From Burkholderia pyrrocinia (GTDB lineage Bacteria; Pseudomonadota; Gammaproteobacteria; Burkholderiales; Burkholderiaceae), in NCBI RefSeq assembly GCF_022809715.1, contig NZ_CP094460.1, forward strand, positions 496,001 through 560,000: DNA of 64,000 nt, in the 5' to 3' direction. Below are positions 25,739 to 34,314 of the stretch, piece by piece. The notes under the pieces are model-generated. The model searched no databases, was not told the DNA's origin, and saw only the letters and a list, made by a program, of their open reading frames with translations. The translations under genes and the position numbers were made by a program. Every line of letters begins with the position of its first letter. Position 1 is the stretch's first letter.

Positions 25739-27503
25739 GAAGTTTCACTCCGAAGCGCAGGGCCACGCCGAGACCGGCGCCGACCATCGCGATGTTGATG
25801 ACAGAAAGCGCGGCGACCTGGTCGACGGCGCCGGTCGCCCACAGCGACACGAGCAGCGCGCCGATCACTTCGGTGCCGGGCGACAGCAGGTAGACGGCCG
25901 TCGAGTATTCGCGCTCGAAGATCATGAAGATCAGCAGCCACGCGGCGAGCAGGCCGAAGCGCACGAGCGGCAGCGTCACGTCGAGCGACACGCGGCTGCG
26001 CGTCGCGCCGACGCTGCGGCCGGCTTCCTCGAGTTCGGGGCCGACCTGCAGCAGCGCGCTCTGGATGAGCCGCATCCCGTACGCGAGCCATACGACCGTG
26101 TACGCGATCCAGATGCTCCACATCGAGTTCTTCAGCTCGCGCAGGCCGGGGACGAACAGGAAGATCCACAGGAACGCGAGACCGGCGAGCAGGCCCGGCA
26201 CCGCGCGCGGCAGTAGCACCAGATAGTCGAGCAGCTTGGTCGCCCAGTCGGGGCGGCGGTGGCCGGCGAACGCGACGAGCGAGTAGAAGCCGACCGCGAG
26301 CGCACCGCCGATCACGCCGATGCCGAGCGTGTTGACGATTGCGCGCACCAGGTTGTCCTGCTCGAACAGCTCGATGAAGTTCGCCAGCGTCAGCACCTCG
26401 GCGAGCGCGACGCCTTCGCCCCAGTTGGTCACGAACGCACGCAGCACGATGCCCGAGATCGGCACGATCACGGTCAGCATCAGCCACAGCGCGACGATCG
26501 CGAGCGCGACCCAGCGCCATACGCCGAGCGGCAGCACCGTCGCGCGGCCCGCCTTGCCCTTCACCGTGACGAAGCGGTTCGCGGTCTTCAACAGGCGGCG
26601 CTGCAGCAGCACGAGCGGGAACGTGATCGCGACGATGCACACCGCGACCGCGGCCATCAGGTGATACGACGGCACGCCGAGCTTGTTGGTCAGCTTGTAC
26701 AGGTAGGTCGCGAGCACGAGGTGGCCTTCCGGATCGCCGAGCACGAGCGGCAGCCCGAACACCTCGAAGCCGAGGAAGAACACCAGCACGCCGGCGAACA
26801 GCAGCGCGGGCATCGTCATCGGCAGGCTCACGTCGAGCGCGACGCGGAACGGGCGGGCGCCCGTCACGCGCGCGGCTTCCTCGACGTCCGAGCCGAGGTT
26901 GCGCAGCGCGGCCGACGAATACAGATACACGTGCGGCACGTGCGTGAGGCCGACGATCACCGTGATCGCGAAGATCGAATACACGTTCCAGGGCACGTTT
27001 TGCACCCCGAACAGTTCCTTGAACCACACCGAGTAGAAGCCGACCGGGCCGGCCGCGACCACATAGCCGAACGCGAGCACCATCGGCGACACGAACACGG
27101 GCGTGAGCAGCAGCGGTTCGAGCCAGCGGCGGCCGGGCAGGTCGGTGCGCACCATCAGGAACGCGAGGATGCCGCCGAGCGGGATCGAGATGAACAGCAT
27201 CCCGCCGGCGATGATGAACGAGTTCTTCACGGCCGACCAGAAGTCGGGATCGCTGAAGATGAAGCGGAAACCTTCGATGCCGAGCGTCTTGTTCGCGTCG
27301 AAGAACGGCGCGGACAGCAGGCTCTGGAACAGGATGAAGCCGAGCGGCAGCGCGACCGCGACGGTCAGTACCGCGACGACGATCCAGCGCAGCATGCCGG
27401 CGAGCGGCTGCAGGCGGTTGACCGGCAGCGCGGGAATCGCGCCGCCCTGGCCGGTGGTGGGCGCAACGGCCGGCGCCGTTCCGCGTGTGCTGGTTGAAAG
27501 CAT
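25731..27503 (-). CDS. ABC importer permease, fused two-domain FbpB type
   Basis: A 590-residue inner-membrane protein containing two binding-protein-dependent permease domains in one chain, about 12 helices. Two EAA-type coupling loops are visible: EEAARVTGARPF in the first half and EEAGRSVGATRS in the second. Such fused permeases serve ferric iron, 2-aminoethylphosphonate and phosphoglycerate-type importers. It lies between the binding-protein gene and the ATPase gene; a strong hairpin separates it from the former. Confidence 0.92.
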   Translation of the reverse strand: MLSTSTRGTAPAVAPTTGQGGAIPALPVNRLQPLAGMLRWIVVAVLTVAVALPLGFILFQSLLSAPFFDANKTLGIEGFRFIFSDPDFWSAVKNSFIIAGGMLFISIPLGGILAFLMVRTDLPGRRWLEPLLLTPVFVSPMVLAFGYVVAAGPVGFYSVWFKELFGVQNVPWNVYSIFAITVIVGLTHVPHVYLYSSAALRNLGSDVEEAARVTGARPFRVALDVSLPMTMPALLFAGVLVFFLGFEVFGLPLVLGDPEGHLVLATYLYKLTNKLGVPSYHLMAAVAVCIVAITFPLVLLQRRLLKTANRFVTVKGKAGRATVLPLGVWRWVALAIVALWLMLTVIVPISGIVLRAFVTNWGEGVALAEVLTLANFIELFEQDNLVRAIVNTLGIGVIGGALAVGFYSLVAFAGHRRPDWATKLLDYLVLLPRAVPGLLAGLAFLWIFLFVPGLRELKNSMWSIWIAYTVVWLAYGMRLIQSALLQVGPELEEAGRSVGATRSRVSLDVTLPLVRFGLLAAWLLIFMIFEREYSTAVYLLSPGTEVIGALLVSLWATGAVDQVAALSVINIAMVGAGLGVALRFGVKLHG

Positions 27504-27560
27504 GAGTTCGCCCCTGCGGCCATCCGGATGGCCGCCTCTAGGAAGTCGGTAAGGGGAAGC

Positions 27561-27590
27561 GGCCGCCCGCGCGATGTGCGGCGGGCGGCC
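27561..27590 (-). terminator. Hairpin between the binding-protein gene and the permease gene
   Basis: Perfect 10-base arms (27561-27570 and 27581-27590) with a 10-base loop lie between the stop at 27604 and the permease start at 27503. On the minus strand it is followed by GCUUCCCCUU, a weak pyrimidine tail. Such stems often cause partial termination or protect the upstream mRNA so that binding protein is made in excess. Confidence 0.55.
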
Positions 27591-27603
27591 CGCTGTCAGC
27601 GGA

Positions 27604-28704
27604 TCAGCGCTTGATCGCCTGCTGCCATTGCTTCAGGAAGGCAAGGCGCTTCGACTGGTCGAGATAGACGAGCAGGCCGGTGCCGATCTGGATCGGCTTC
27701 AGCGAATCGCCGAGCTCCTTCGACAGGCTCGCCGCCGACGTTTCGCCCGTGACGTCCGCGCGGATCGCGTACAGGTTCGCCTGGTTCGCGATCAGCGTCT
27801 GGCCGCGCTTCGACAGCAGGTAGTCGACCCACAGCTTCGCGGCGTTCGGGTTCTTCGCCTTCTTCGAGATCGTCGCGAGGCGGCTCACGACCTGCGTGTA
27901 GTCTTTCGGAAACACATAGCCGATCGACTTGTCCTTCTTCGCCTTCGCGTACGCATACGAACCGATGATGTTGTAGCCGATCAGGTTCTCGCCCGACGAG
28001 ATCCGCTCCATCATCGCGCCCGTGCTCGACTGCAGCTTCGGGCCGGTCGCGCCGATCGCCTTCACGAGTTCCCACGTGACCTTCTCGTTCACGTGCGCGT
28101 CCTGCGTCAGGTAGTTGAAGCCGACGCCCGATTTCTCGATGTCGTAGGTCGTGACCTTGCCCTTGAACTTGTCGGCCTGCGTGGTGAGCAGCTTGATCAG
28201 GTCCGCGCGCGTCGTCGGCACTTCGTTCTCGGGGATCAGGCGCTTGTTGTAGACGATCGCGAGCGGCTCGAAGGTCGTGCCGTACGCCTGCTTCTGGTAT
28301 TGCGCCCATTGCGGCACGTTCGGGCTTTCCGGCGAATCGTAGGACGCCATCAGGCCGTCGTTGACGAGCTTGACCTGCAGGTCCATCGCCGAGCTCCACA
28401 GCACGTCGGCGCTGGTGCTGCTCGCCGCGTTTTCGCTGATGTAGCGGTTGTACAGCTCGGTGCTGTTCATGTCGTTGTACTCGACCTTGACGCCGTACAC
28501 GCTTTCGAAGTCCTTGATCAGCGGACGCACGAGGCCCGTGTCGGTCGTCGAGTAGACGATCAGCTTGCCTTCCTTCTTCGCGGCGTCGATCACGCCCTGG
28601 TAGTTACCCGGATACCCGGCCGGAACCTGCGCGACGGCGCTGCCGGCGGCAGTGCCCAGGACGATCGCCAGCGCGGCGGCGAGGTGTTTCGGTGCAAACG
28701 GCAT
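27604..28704 (-). CDS. ABC importer periplasmic substrate-binding protein
   Basis: A 366-residue protein with a signal peptide of about 25 residues ending SAVAQ. The mature part begins like extracellular solute-binding proteins of the iron/phosphonate/phosphoglycerate cluster (KKEGKLIVYSTTDTGLVRPLIKDFE). The adjacent tyrosine pair that binds iron in FbpA is not visible, so iron is not supported; an organic anion or phosphonate is equally likely. It is first in the operon with the fused permease and ATPase. Confidence 0.88.
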   Translation of the reverse strand: MPFAPKHLAAALAIVLGTAAGSAVAQVPAGYPGNYQGVIDAAKKEGKLIVYSTTDTGLVRPLIKDFESVYGVKVEYNDMNSTELYNRYISENAASSTSADVLWSSAMDLQVKLVNDGLMASYDSPESPNVPQWAQYQKQAYGTTFEPLAIVYNKRLIPENEVPTTRADLIKLLTTQADKFKGKVTTYDIEKSGVGFNYLTQDAHVNEKVTWELVKAIGATGPKLQSSTGAMMERISSGENLIGYNIIGSYAYAKAKKDKSIGYVFPKDYTQVVSRLATISKKAKNPNAAKLWVDYLLSKRGQTLIANQANLYAIRADVTGETSAASLSKELGDSLKPIQIGTGLLVYLDQSKRLAFLKQWQQAIKR

Positions 28705-28887
28705 GTCTTCCTCCAGTTACCCATAGATGTTGTTCGAGTGACGCGGATGTTAATTGCGAGGCACTTTCAGCCTGCTTTCATTCCTGTTCACAATCGCGTC
28801 CTTTGTGTCATGGATTTCCCGAGGTCGAAACGGCGGCGGCCGCGGTTTTTGCGGCGCGCGGGGTGGTTCGATGGAGAGGGAAGCGAG

Positions 28888-28906
28888 TCGCCGCGGGACG
28901 CGGCGA
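28888..28906. terminator. Hairpin after the MocR gene
   Basis: Eight-base arms (28888-28895 and 28899-28906) with a 3-base loop lie just past the stop of the regulator gene at 28913, read on the minus strand. A pyrimidine-rich but not U-only tract follows. Confidence 0.4.
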
Positions 28907-28912
28907 TGACGG

Positions 28913-30400
28913 TCATGCGGGTTGCGCCAGCAGCTTGCCGAGGATCCGGCCGCCATGCCGCGCGTGCGCGGTCGTCAGTGCCGAATACCCGACGACGACG
29001 CCCGCTTCGCACTCGGCGCTTCGGCAGAATCCGCGGATCGTCTGCAATTCGACGCCGGCCGCGTGGGCCTGCGCGACGTACGATGCGTCGTCCACCCCGG
29101 GCGGCAGCCACAGCACGAAATGAAATCCGGCGTGCTCGCCGGACACCGTGTACCGCCCGCCGGCGTGCTTCGCCAACTGGTCGAGCACGATGTCGCGCCG
29201 CTGGCGATACGCGTGGCGGCTGGCGCGCAGGTGCTTCGCGAAATCGCCGTGCGCGATGAAGCGGGCCAGCGCGAGCTGGGGCGCCACGCCGACGGAGCGC
29301 GCGGTCGCGTGCCACACGGCCGACAGCATTGGCCGCAGTTCCGCCGGCACGACCATGAAGCCGATGCGCAGCCCCGAGAACAGCGTCTTGTTGAATGAGC
29401 CGCAGTAGATCACGCGATCGCATGCGTCGAGCGATTTCAGCGCCGGTAGCGGAGCGGCCTGGTAGCTGAACTCACCGTCGTAGTCGTCCTCGATGATCCA
29501 TGCCCGGTTGCGCTGCGCCCAGTCGAGCAGTTCGAGCCGGCGCGACACCGACATCGTGACGCCGAGCGGCGCCTGATGGGCGGGCGTCACGTACGCCGCG
29601 CGCGCATCGGGATGGCGATCCAGCGACGACGTGTCGATCCCTTCCCGATCGACCGGCACGTCGATCACGGTCGCACCAGCCATCGTGAAAATCTGCCAGG
29701 CCGACGCATAGCCGGGATCTTCCATCAGCACAGTCGAGCCGGGCGTAAGCAGCGTTCGCGCGACGAGGTCGATCGAATGCCGGATGCCGGTCGTGATGAA
29801 GATGTCGCCGGCGTCGCACGGGATGCCGCGGTATTCCCGCAGGTACGCGGCGATTTCGGCGCGCAGGCTTTCGACGCCTTGCGCAGGCGTCGCACCGAGG
29901 TCGTTCGCCGTCGCGGCAAGCAGGCTTGCCCCGAGCGCCTTCTTCCATTGCTGCATCGGCATCAGGCCGGGATCGGCGAGCCGCGCGACGAACGGGACGC
30001 CGGGGCGCACGCCATGTTCCGGCGCGGCCGCATCCGTCGCGCCGGCCGGCGCGGGGCACGCGTCGGGGCGGCGGGGGCTGCCGTCGCGCGACTGCGCGGC
30101 CGCGCGCAGATAGCTGTCGGGCACCATCGCGCAGACCCGCGACCCGGAGCCGCGCGTGCGTGCGATGTAGCCCTCGGAGCACAGCAGGTCGTACGCCGCT
30201 TCAACAGTTCCCCTTGCGATGCCCCAGCGTGCGGCAAGGGTGCGGCTGGACGGCAGCGAGCTGTCGCCGGGAAGCAGGCGCTTCAGGATTGCATCGCGAA
30301 TCGCGTCGGCAATGCACGCCTGCTTCGACTGCGGGTTGCCGGCCGACAGCCCGGAAGGGCACGGCAGATCAAGCGGAATCGCGGCTTTGCCTCGCGGCAT
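28913..30400 (-). CDS. MocR/PdxR-type transcriptional regulator (GntR HTH plus aminotransferase domain)
   Basis: A 495-residue fusion. The N-terminal GntR winged helix (LPSSRTLAARWGIARGTVEAAYDLL) is followed by a fold-type I aminotransferase domain with the PLP-binding lysine at 338 (GSFNKTLFSGLRIGF) and IIEDDYDGEF. In this family the PLP domain senses PLP, GABA, taurine or an amino-compound. It is divergent from a Bcr/CflA efflux gene; three phased repeats lie between them, suggesting autoregulation and control of the pump. Confidence 0.93.
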   Translation of the reverse strand: MPRGKAAIPLDLPCPSGLSAGNPQSKQACIADAIRDAILKRLLPGDSSLPSSRTLAARWGIARGTVEAAYDLLCSEGYIARTRGSGSRVCAMVPDSYLRAAAQSRDGSPRRPDACPAPAGATDAAAPEHGVRPGVPFVARLADPGLMPMQQWKKALGASLLAATANDLGATPAQGVESLRAEIAAYLREYRGIPCDAGDIFITTGIRHSIDLVARTLLTPGSTVLMEDPGYASAWQIFTMAGATVIDVPVDREGIDTSSLDRHPDARAAYVTPAHQAPLGVTMSVSRRLELLDWAQRNRAWIIEDDYDGEFSYQAAPLPALKSLDACDRVIYCGSFNKTLFSGLRIGFMVVPAELRPMLSAVWHATARSVGVAPQLALARFIAHGDFAKHLRASRHAYRQRRDIVLDQLAKHAGGRYTVSGEHAGFHFVLWLPPGVDDASYVAQAHAAGVELQTIRGFCRSAECEAGVVVGYSALTTAHARHGGRILGKLLAQPA

Positions 30401-30431
30401 AGTGGTCTAGTAGATGGTCGATTTAATGGTC
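30401..30431. promoter_or_regulatory. Three 12-base-phased direct repeats, candidate MocR operator
   Basis: TGGTC occurs at 30403, 30415 and 30427, exactly 12 bases apart, between the MocR start (30400) and the divergent pump gene. The first copy lies in AGTGGTCTA, which fits the PdxR motif AGTGGWCTA as I remember it. MocR regulators typically bind direct repeats in their own divergent promoter. Confidence 0.6.
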
Positions 30432-30502
30432 CTTCAGCTTATATCACTTTCCCCTTAGATTGCTGTCGACCACACCCATTCGACCGGAGACGGACTCACC
30501 GC

Positions 30503-31738
30503 ATGAAGACGCGTTCCTTGCCCCAGTGGGGCTGGCTGTTCCTGTTGATGCTCGTCGTGTGCCTGCCGCGAGTCACGATCGACGCGTACCTGCCGTCGCT
30601 GCCTGCGATGGCTGACGCGCTGCACGGCACCGACGCCCAATTGCAGCTCACGCTGACCCTGTACATGGTCGGGTATGCGCTGTCGATGCTGGTGTCGGGG
30701 CCGTTGTCCGATCGATACGGCCGCCGTCCCGTTCTCCTCGGCGGCCTGTGCCTTTACGCGATCGCGAGCGTTGCCTGCGCGCTGTCGACCAGCATCCCGG
30801 CGATCATTGCCGCACGGATCTTCCAGGCGCTGGGCGGCTGCAGCGGAACGGTGATTGGGCGCGTCATCGTGCGCGAGCGCTTTCCGACCGCGATGCAGGC
30901 CACGATGCTCGGTCGCATCTCGGCCGGCATGGCGCTGTCGCCGGTGCTTGCGCCGCTGGCCGGCAGCGCGGTCGCAGAGTGGCTCGGCTGGCGCGGCGTG
31001 TTCGGATGGCTGGCGGCGGGCGGGCTGGTCGCGACGGCGATGGTGCTGCGCTACCTGCCCGAGACCCGTGAAAACGACGCGCGTCCGGCGCGGGGGTGCG
31101 GGCTCCTGGGGACATATGCCGGCCTGCTGCGCGAGCGCCGCTTCCTGCGCTACTCGCTGGCGATCAGCTTCGCCTACTGCACGTACTATCCGTTCATTGC
31201 GGAATCGTCGACGCTGTTCCAGCGGCAAATGGGCGTGTCCGGCCCGGTCTATGCCGCGATCTTCGGCCTGACCGTGCTCGGCTACCTGATCGGTTCGAGC
31301 GTGTTCGCGCGGACCAGCGGCCGCTGGAAAGCCGATTCGGTCATCGCGGCGGCGGCCGGCGTCAATCTGGTCGGCGCCATCGCGCTGTGGGGCTGCGGTG
31401 CGATCGCCCCCACGGCACTGGCGGCCCTCGTCGTGCCGATGTTCGTCGTGATGATCGCCGTCGGGATCGCGATTCCGGCCTGCCAGTTCGCGGTGATGCA
31501 GCCGTACACGAAGATCGCCGGCACGGCGTCCGGACTCTTCTTCTTTATCCAGATGGCGATCACGGCCGCGTGCGGCGGCGTACTGGCGTGGCTGTCGGAT
31601 GGTACGGCCCGCCCGATGATTGCCGTCACGGTCGGCGCGAGCGTCGCGTTCCTGGCGGTGGTCGTCGGTCTTCGCGAGCGGAACGTAATCGGCGGTTCGC
31701 GTTTCGCGACGGGGAGCCGTCCCGCTGCCGAGCGATGA
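30503..31738 (+). CDS. Bcr/CflA family MFS drug efflux transporter
   Basis: A 411-residue inner-membrane protein with about 12 helices. The N-terminal LPRVTIDAYLPSLPAMADAL, the loop 2-3 motif GPLSDRYGRRPVLL and helix 5 region ALSPVLAPLAGSAVAEWLGWR are typical of the Bcr/CflA drug:proton antiporters. The CGGAGACGG sequence upstream of ATG 30503 supports the start. It is divergent from the MocR regulator. The exported compound is unknown; PLP-related or amino-compound efflux is conceivable given the regulator. Confidence 0.88.
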   Translation: MKTRSLPQWGWLFLLMLVVCLPRVTIDAYLPSLPAMADALHGTDAQLQLTLTLYMVGYALSMLVSGPLSDRYGRRPVLLGGLCLYAIASVACALSTSIPAIIAARIFQALGGCSGTVIGRVIVRERFPTAMQATMLGRISAGMALSPVLAPLAGSAVAEWLGWRGVFGWLAAGGLVATAMVLRYLPETRENDARPARGCGLLGTYAGLLRERRFLRYSLAISFAYCTYYPFIAESSTLFQRQMGVSGPVYAAIFGLTVLGYLIGSSVFARTSGRWKADSVIAAAAGVNLVGAIALWGCGAIAPTALAALVVPMFVVMIAVGIAIPACQFAVMQPYTKIAGTASGLFFFIQMAITAACGGVLAWLSDGTARPMIAVTVGASVAFLAVVVGLRERNVIGGSRFATGSRPAAER

Positions 31739-31863
31739 GCGGCGGTCGTCCATCCCGGGCGCTGCGGGTTCGCCGGGGCGGCGCAACCGGTGTTTCCGCG
31801 AGGCGTCGACATGGAAAGGATCATGTAATGTAGCGGCCTGTCGCTGACCTTACCGGAATCCCC

Positions 31864-32535
31864 ATGCGTGTGCTGCTCGTCGAAGACAATCCGAACCTGG
31901 CCCAGTCGCTGAACGACGCGCTGAGCGCCGCGCGCTTCGCGGTCGATCACATGGCGGACGGGGAGGCGGCGGACCACGTGCTGCGCACGCAGGATTACGC
32001 ACTGGTGATCCTCGATCTCGGGCTGCCGAAGCTCGACGGGCTGGAGGTGCTGCGGCGGCTGCGCGCGCGCCGCAATCCGGTGCCGGTGCTGATCCTCACC
32101 GCGCACGGGTCGGTCGAGGATCGCGTGAAGGGGCTCGATCTCGGCGCCGACGACTATCTCGCGAAGCCGTTCGAGCTGACCGAACTGGAAGCGCGCGCCC
32201 GCGCGCTGATCCGGCGCAGCCTCGGCCACGAGCATTCGCGCGTCGAATGCGGGCCGCTTTCGTACGACAGTATCGACCGCAGCTTCCACCTTGCGGGCGA
32301 GCCGCTGTCGCTCACGCCGCGCGAGCGCTCGGTGCTCGAGGTGCTGATCCTGCGCAACGGCCGTGCGATCAACAAGGAAACGCTGTCGGAGAAGATCTTC
32401 GGGCTCGACGAGTCGGTCAACGCCGACGCGATCGAGATCTACGTGTACCGGCTGCGGAAGAAGCTCGAGAACACGGGCGTCGCGATCGTCACGCTGCGCG
32501 GGCTCGGGTATCTGCTCGAAGCGAAGGAAGTATGA
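31864..32535 (+). CDS. OmpR-family response regulator (TctD/QseB-like)
   Basis: A 223-residue two-domain regulator. The receiver has acidic Glu7/Asp8, phosphoacceptor Asp51 (VILDLGLPK), Thr79 and Lys101; the C-terminal winged helix contains the RLRKKLENTGVAIVTLRGLGYLL signature. Downstream, across a 79-base gap holding a repeat-like segment, is its sensor kinase. Length and sequence resemble TctD, which controls tricarboxylate uptake, but no tctCBA genes are in the window. Confidence 0.92.
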   Translation: MRVLLVEDNPNLAQSLNDALSAARFAVDHMADGEAADHVLRTQDYALVILDLGLPKLDGLEVLRRLRARRNPVPVLILTAHGSVEDRVKGLDLGADDYLAKPFELTELEARARALIRRSLGHEHSRVECGPLSYDSIDRSFHLAGEPLSLTPRERSVLEVLILRNGRAINKETLSEKIFGLDESVNADAIEIYVYRLRKKLENTGVAIVTLRGLGYLLEAKEV

Positions 32536-32540
32536 GTTAC

Positions 32541-32610
32541 GACCCCCACGCTCACTGGTGTTCGCTGCCCTCCAAGGGGGCGCATGGCTTCCTTGGGGCG
32601 GCCCGGCGGG
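32541..32610. repeat. Probable dispersed intergenic repeat between regulator and kinase genes
   Basis: The segment starts CCCCCACGCTCAC and ends GGGGCGGCCCGGCGGG, with CCAAGG (32572-32577) pairing CCTTGG (32591-32596). It strongly resembles a GC-rich intergenic repeat I remember as common in Burkholderiales genomes. Only one copy is present in the window, so the repeat status is from memory. Confidence 0.45.
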
Positions 32611-32614
32611 AACC

Positions 32615-34036
32615 ATGGTGACCCGCCCGAACCTGCGCACGCAGGTCGCGTTGTGGCTGCTGCTGCCGCTGCTCGGCCTGCTCGCGCTCGACTCGTGGCT
32701 CACGTACCAGCGCGCGATGAGCGCCGCGCACGTCGCGTTCGACCGCACGCTGTCGTCGTCGCTGAAGTCGATCCGCGAAGGCGTGCGGCTCAACGACGGC
32801 GAGATCGAGGTCGACCTGCCGTATCTCGCGCTCGAAATGCTCGAATCGAGCGACGGCGGCAAGATCTACTACCTGATCCGCGAGGACAACGGCCGCACGA
32901 TCACCGGCTACCCGGACCTGCCGCCGCCGCAGGGGCGCGACGCGGGCGACGGCGCGCTGTTCGTCACGCGCTACTACGACGTCGTCTATCGCGGCGAGCA
33001 GTTGCGGATGGCCGCGCTGCGCATACCGGTGCACGACGTGCCGACCGCGCAGTCGCGCATCGTGTGGGTGATGGTCGGCGAGACGATCGAGGCGCGCCAG
33101 GCGCTCGCCCGCGAGATCCTGGTGGGTTCGCTGCTGCAGGAAGGGCTGCTCGTCGTGCTCGCGCTCGGGATCGTGTGGCTCGGCGTCGGGCGCGGGCTGC
33201 GGCCGCTGAACCGGCTGTCGGCGACGGTCGCCGCGCGCAGCGAGGACGACCCGACACCGCTCGACACCGGCGCGATGCCGAGCGAGCTTGCGCCGCTCGT
33301 CGATTCGATCAACCAGTACATCGGCCGCACGCAGCGGATGCAGGTCGCGCGGCGCCGCTTCTTCGCCGATGCGGCCCATCAACTGAAGACACCGCTCGCG
33401 GCCGTGCAGGCCGGCGTCGAGCTCGCGCTGCGGCCCGACGAGCAGCCGCGCGCGGACGTACACCTGCGGCGCGCGAACGGCGCGGTGCGGCAGGCCGCGA
33501 AGATCGTCCAGCAACTGCTGGCGCTGTCGCGGCTCGATTCGGACAGCGGCCACGCGGTCGCGCACAAGCCGGTCGCGCTGCACCGGCTCGCGCGCAGCGT
33601 GACGCTCGACTGGTCGCCCGTCGCACGCTCGCGCGACATCGATCTCGGCTTCGAGCATGAGGCCGACGTCAGCGTGCACGGGCAGTCCGACCTGCTCGGC
33701 GAGATGATCGGCAACCTGATCGACAACGCGATCCGCTATGCGGGCGACCGCGCGGTGATCACGGTGCGCGTGTCGCGCGACGGCGAGCATGCGCAGCTCG
33801 ACGTGATCGACAACGGGCCGGGCATTCCGGCGGACGAGCGTGACGCGGTGTTCGAGCGCTTCCATCGCGGCAGCAAGACGCAGACGGTCGAAGGGACGGG
33901 GCTCGGGCTGTCGATCGTGCGGGAGATCGCACGCGTGCACCAGGGCAGCGTGATGCTTGCCGATGCGGCGGGCGGCGGGCTGGTCGTGACGATCCGGCTG
34001 CCGGCGGCGAACGAGGAGGGGCCGGGCGCGGCGTGA
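32615..34036 (+). CDS. Sensor histidine kinase (TctE/QseC-like)
   Basis: A 473-residue membrane kinase. Helix 1 is about residues 10-28, a periplasmic two-component-sensor-N domain spans about 30-165, and helix 2 is about 168-190, followed by a HAMP-like linker. The phospho-accepting His255 lies in FFADAAHQLKTPL, the N box in NLIDNAIRYAG and the G boxes in DNGPGIP and GTGLGLSIV. ATG 32615 was chosen because it precedes helix 1 directly; the frame runs upstream into the repeat. Signal unknown; tricarboxylates by analogy with TctE. Confidence 0.9.
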   Translation: MVTRPNLRTQVALWLLLPLLGLLALDSWLTYQRAMSAAHVAFDRTLSSSLKSIREGVRLNDGEIEVDLPYLALEMLESSDGGKIYYLIREDNGRTITGYPDLPPPQGRDAGDGALFVTRYYDVVYRGEQLRMAALRIPVHDVPTAQSRIVWVMVGETIEARQALAREILVGSLLQEGLLVVLALGIVWLGVGRGLRPLNRLSATVAARSEDDPTPLDTGAMPSELAPLVDSINQYIGRTQRMQVARRRFFADAAHQLKTPLAAVQAGVELALRPDEQPRADVHLRRANGAVRQAAKIVQQLLALSRLDSDSGHAVAHKPVALHRLARSVTLDWSPVARSRDIDLGFEHEADVSVHGQSDLLGEMIGNLIDNAIRYAGDRAVITVRVSRDGEHAQLDVIDNGPGIPADERDAVFERFHRGSKTQTVEGTGLGLSIVREIARVHQGSVMLADAAGGGLVVTIRLPAANEEGPGAA

Positions 34037-34043
34037 CGACGTG

Positions 34044-34065
34044 CCTGAGACAGGCCTGAGACAGG
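34044..34065 (+). repeat. 11-base direct repeat after the kinase gene
   Basis: CCTGAGACAGG occurs twice without spacer (34044-34054 and 34055-34065). Each copy is itself an interrupted palindrome, so alternative small hairpins can form eight bases past the kinase stop. The remaining 250 bases to the MOSC gene show nothing else. Confidence 0.5.
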
Positions 34066-34314
34066 CCGGAGACCCCGCGGCAAGGTAGGCTGCGAAGCCG
34101 AAGCCGACATGCAGGCAAGCGTGCCGGCGCTATGCGCGCCGAGGCCCGATGACCGTCACGATATTTCCGTGAATTCCACTACCGCATCCTTTTCCGCTGC
34201 GACGGCGCGGCACGCGCAGCGCATTCATTGTGGCAGCGCCGCGATGCTCGGCGTCGCAGTGGTCTTCGCGTTCGGGGCGACGATGCGACGGCTATACAGT
34301 GCCGTGAGCGCGCT

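Noticed and set aside
27604..28704. Ferric-iron binding protein (FbpA) assignment
   Set aside because: The adjacent tyrosine pair that coordinates iron is not visible, and no siderophore or Fur-linked context is present; substrate left open.
31864..34036. Firm naming as tctD/tctE
   Set aside because: Sequence resembles that pair, but no tricarboxylate transporter genes are in the window, so the symbols were not assigned.
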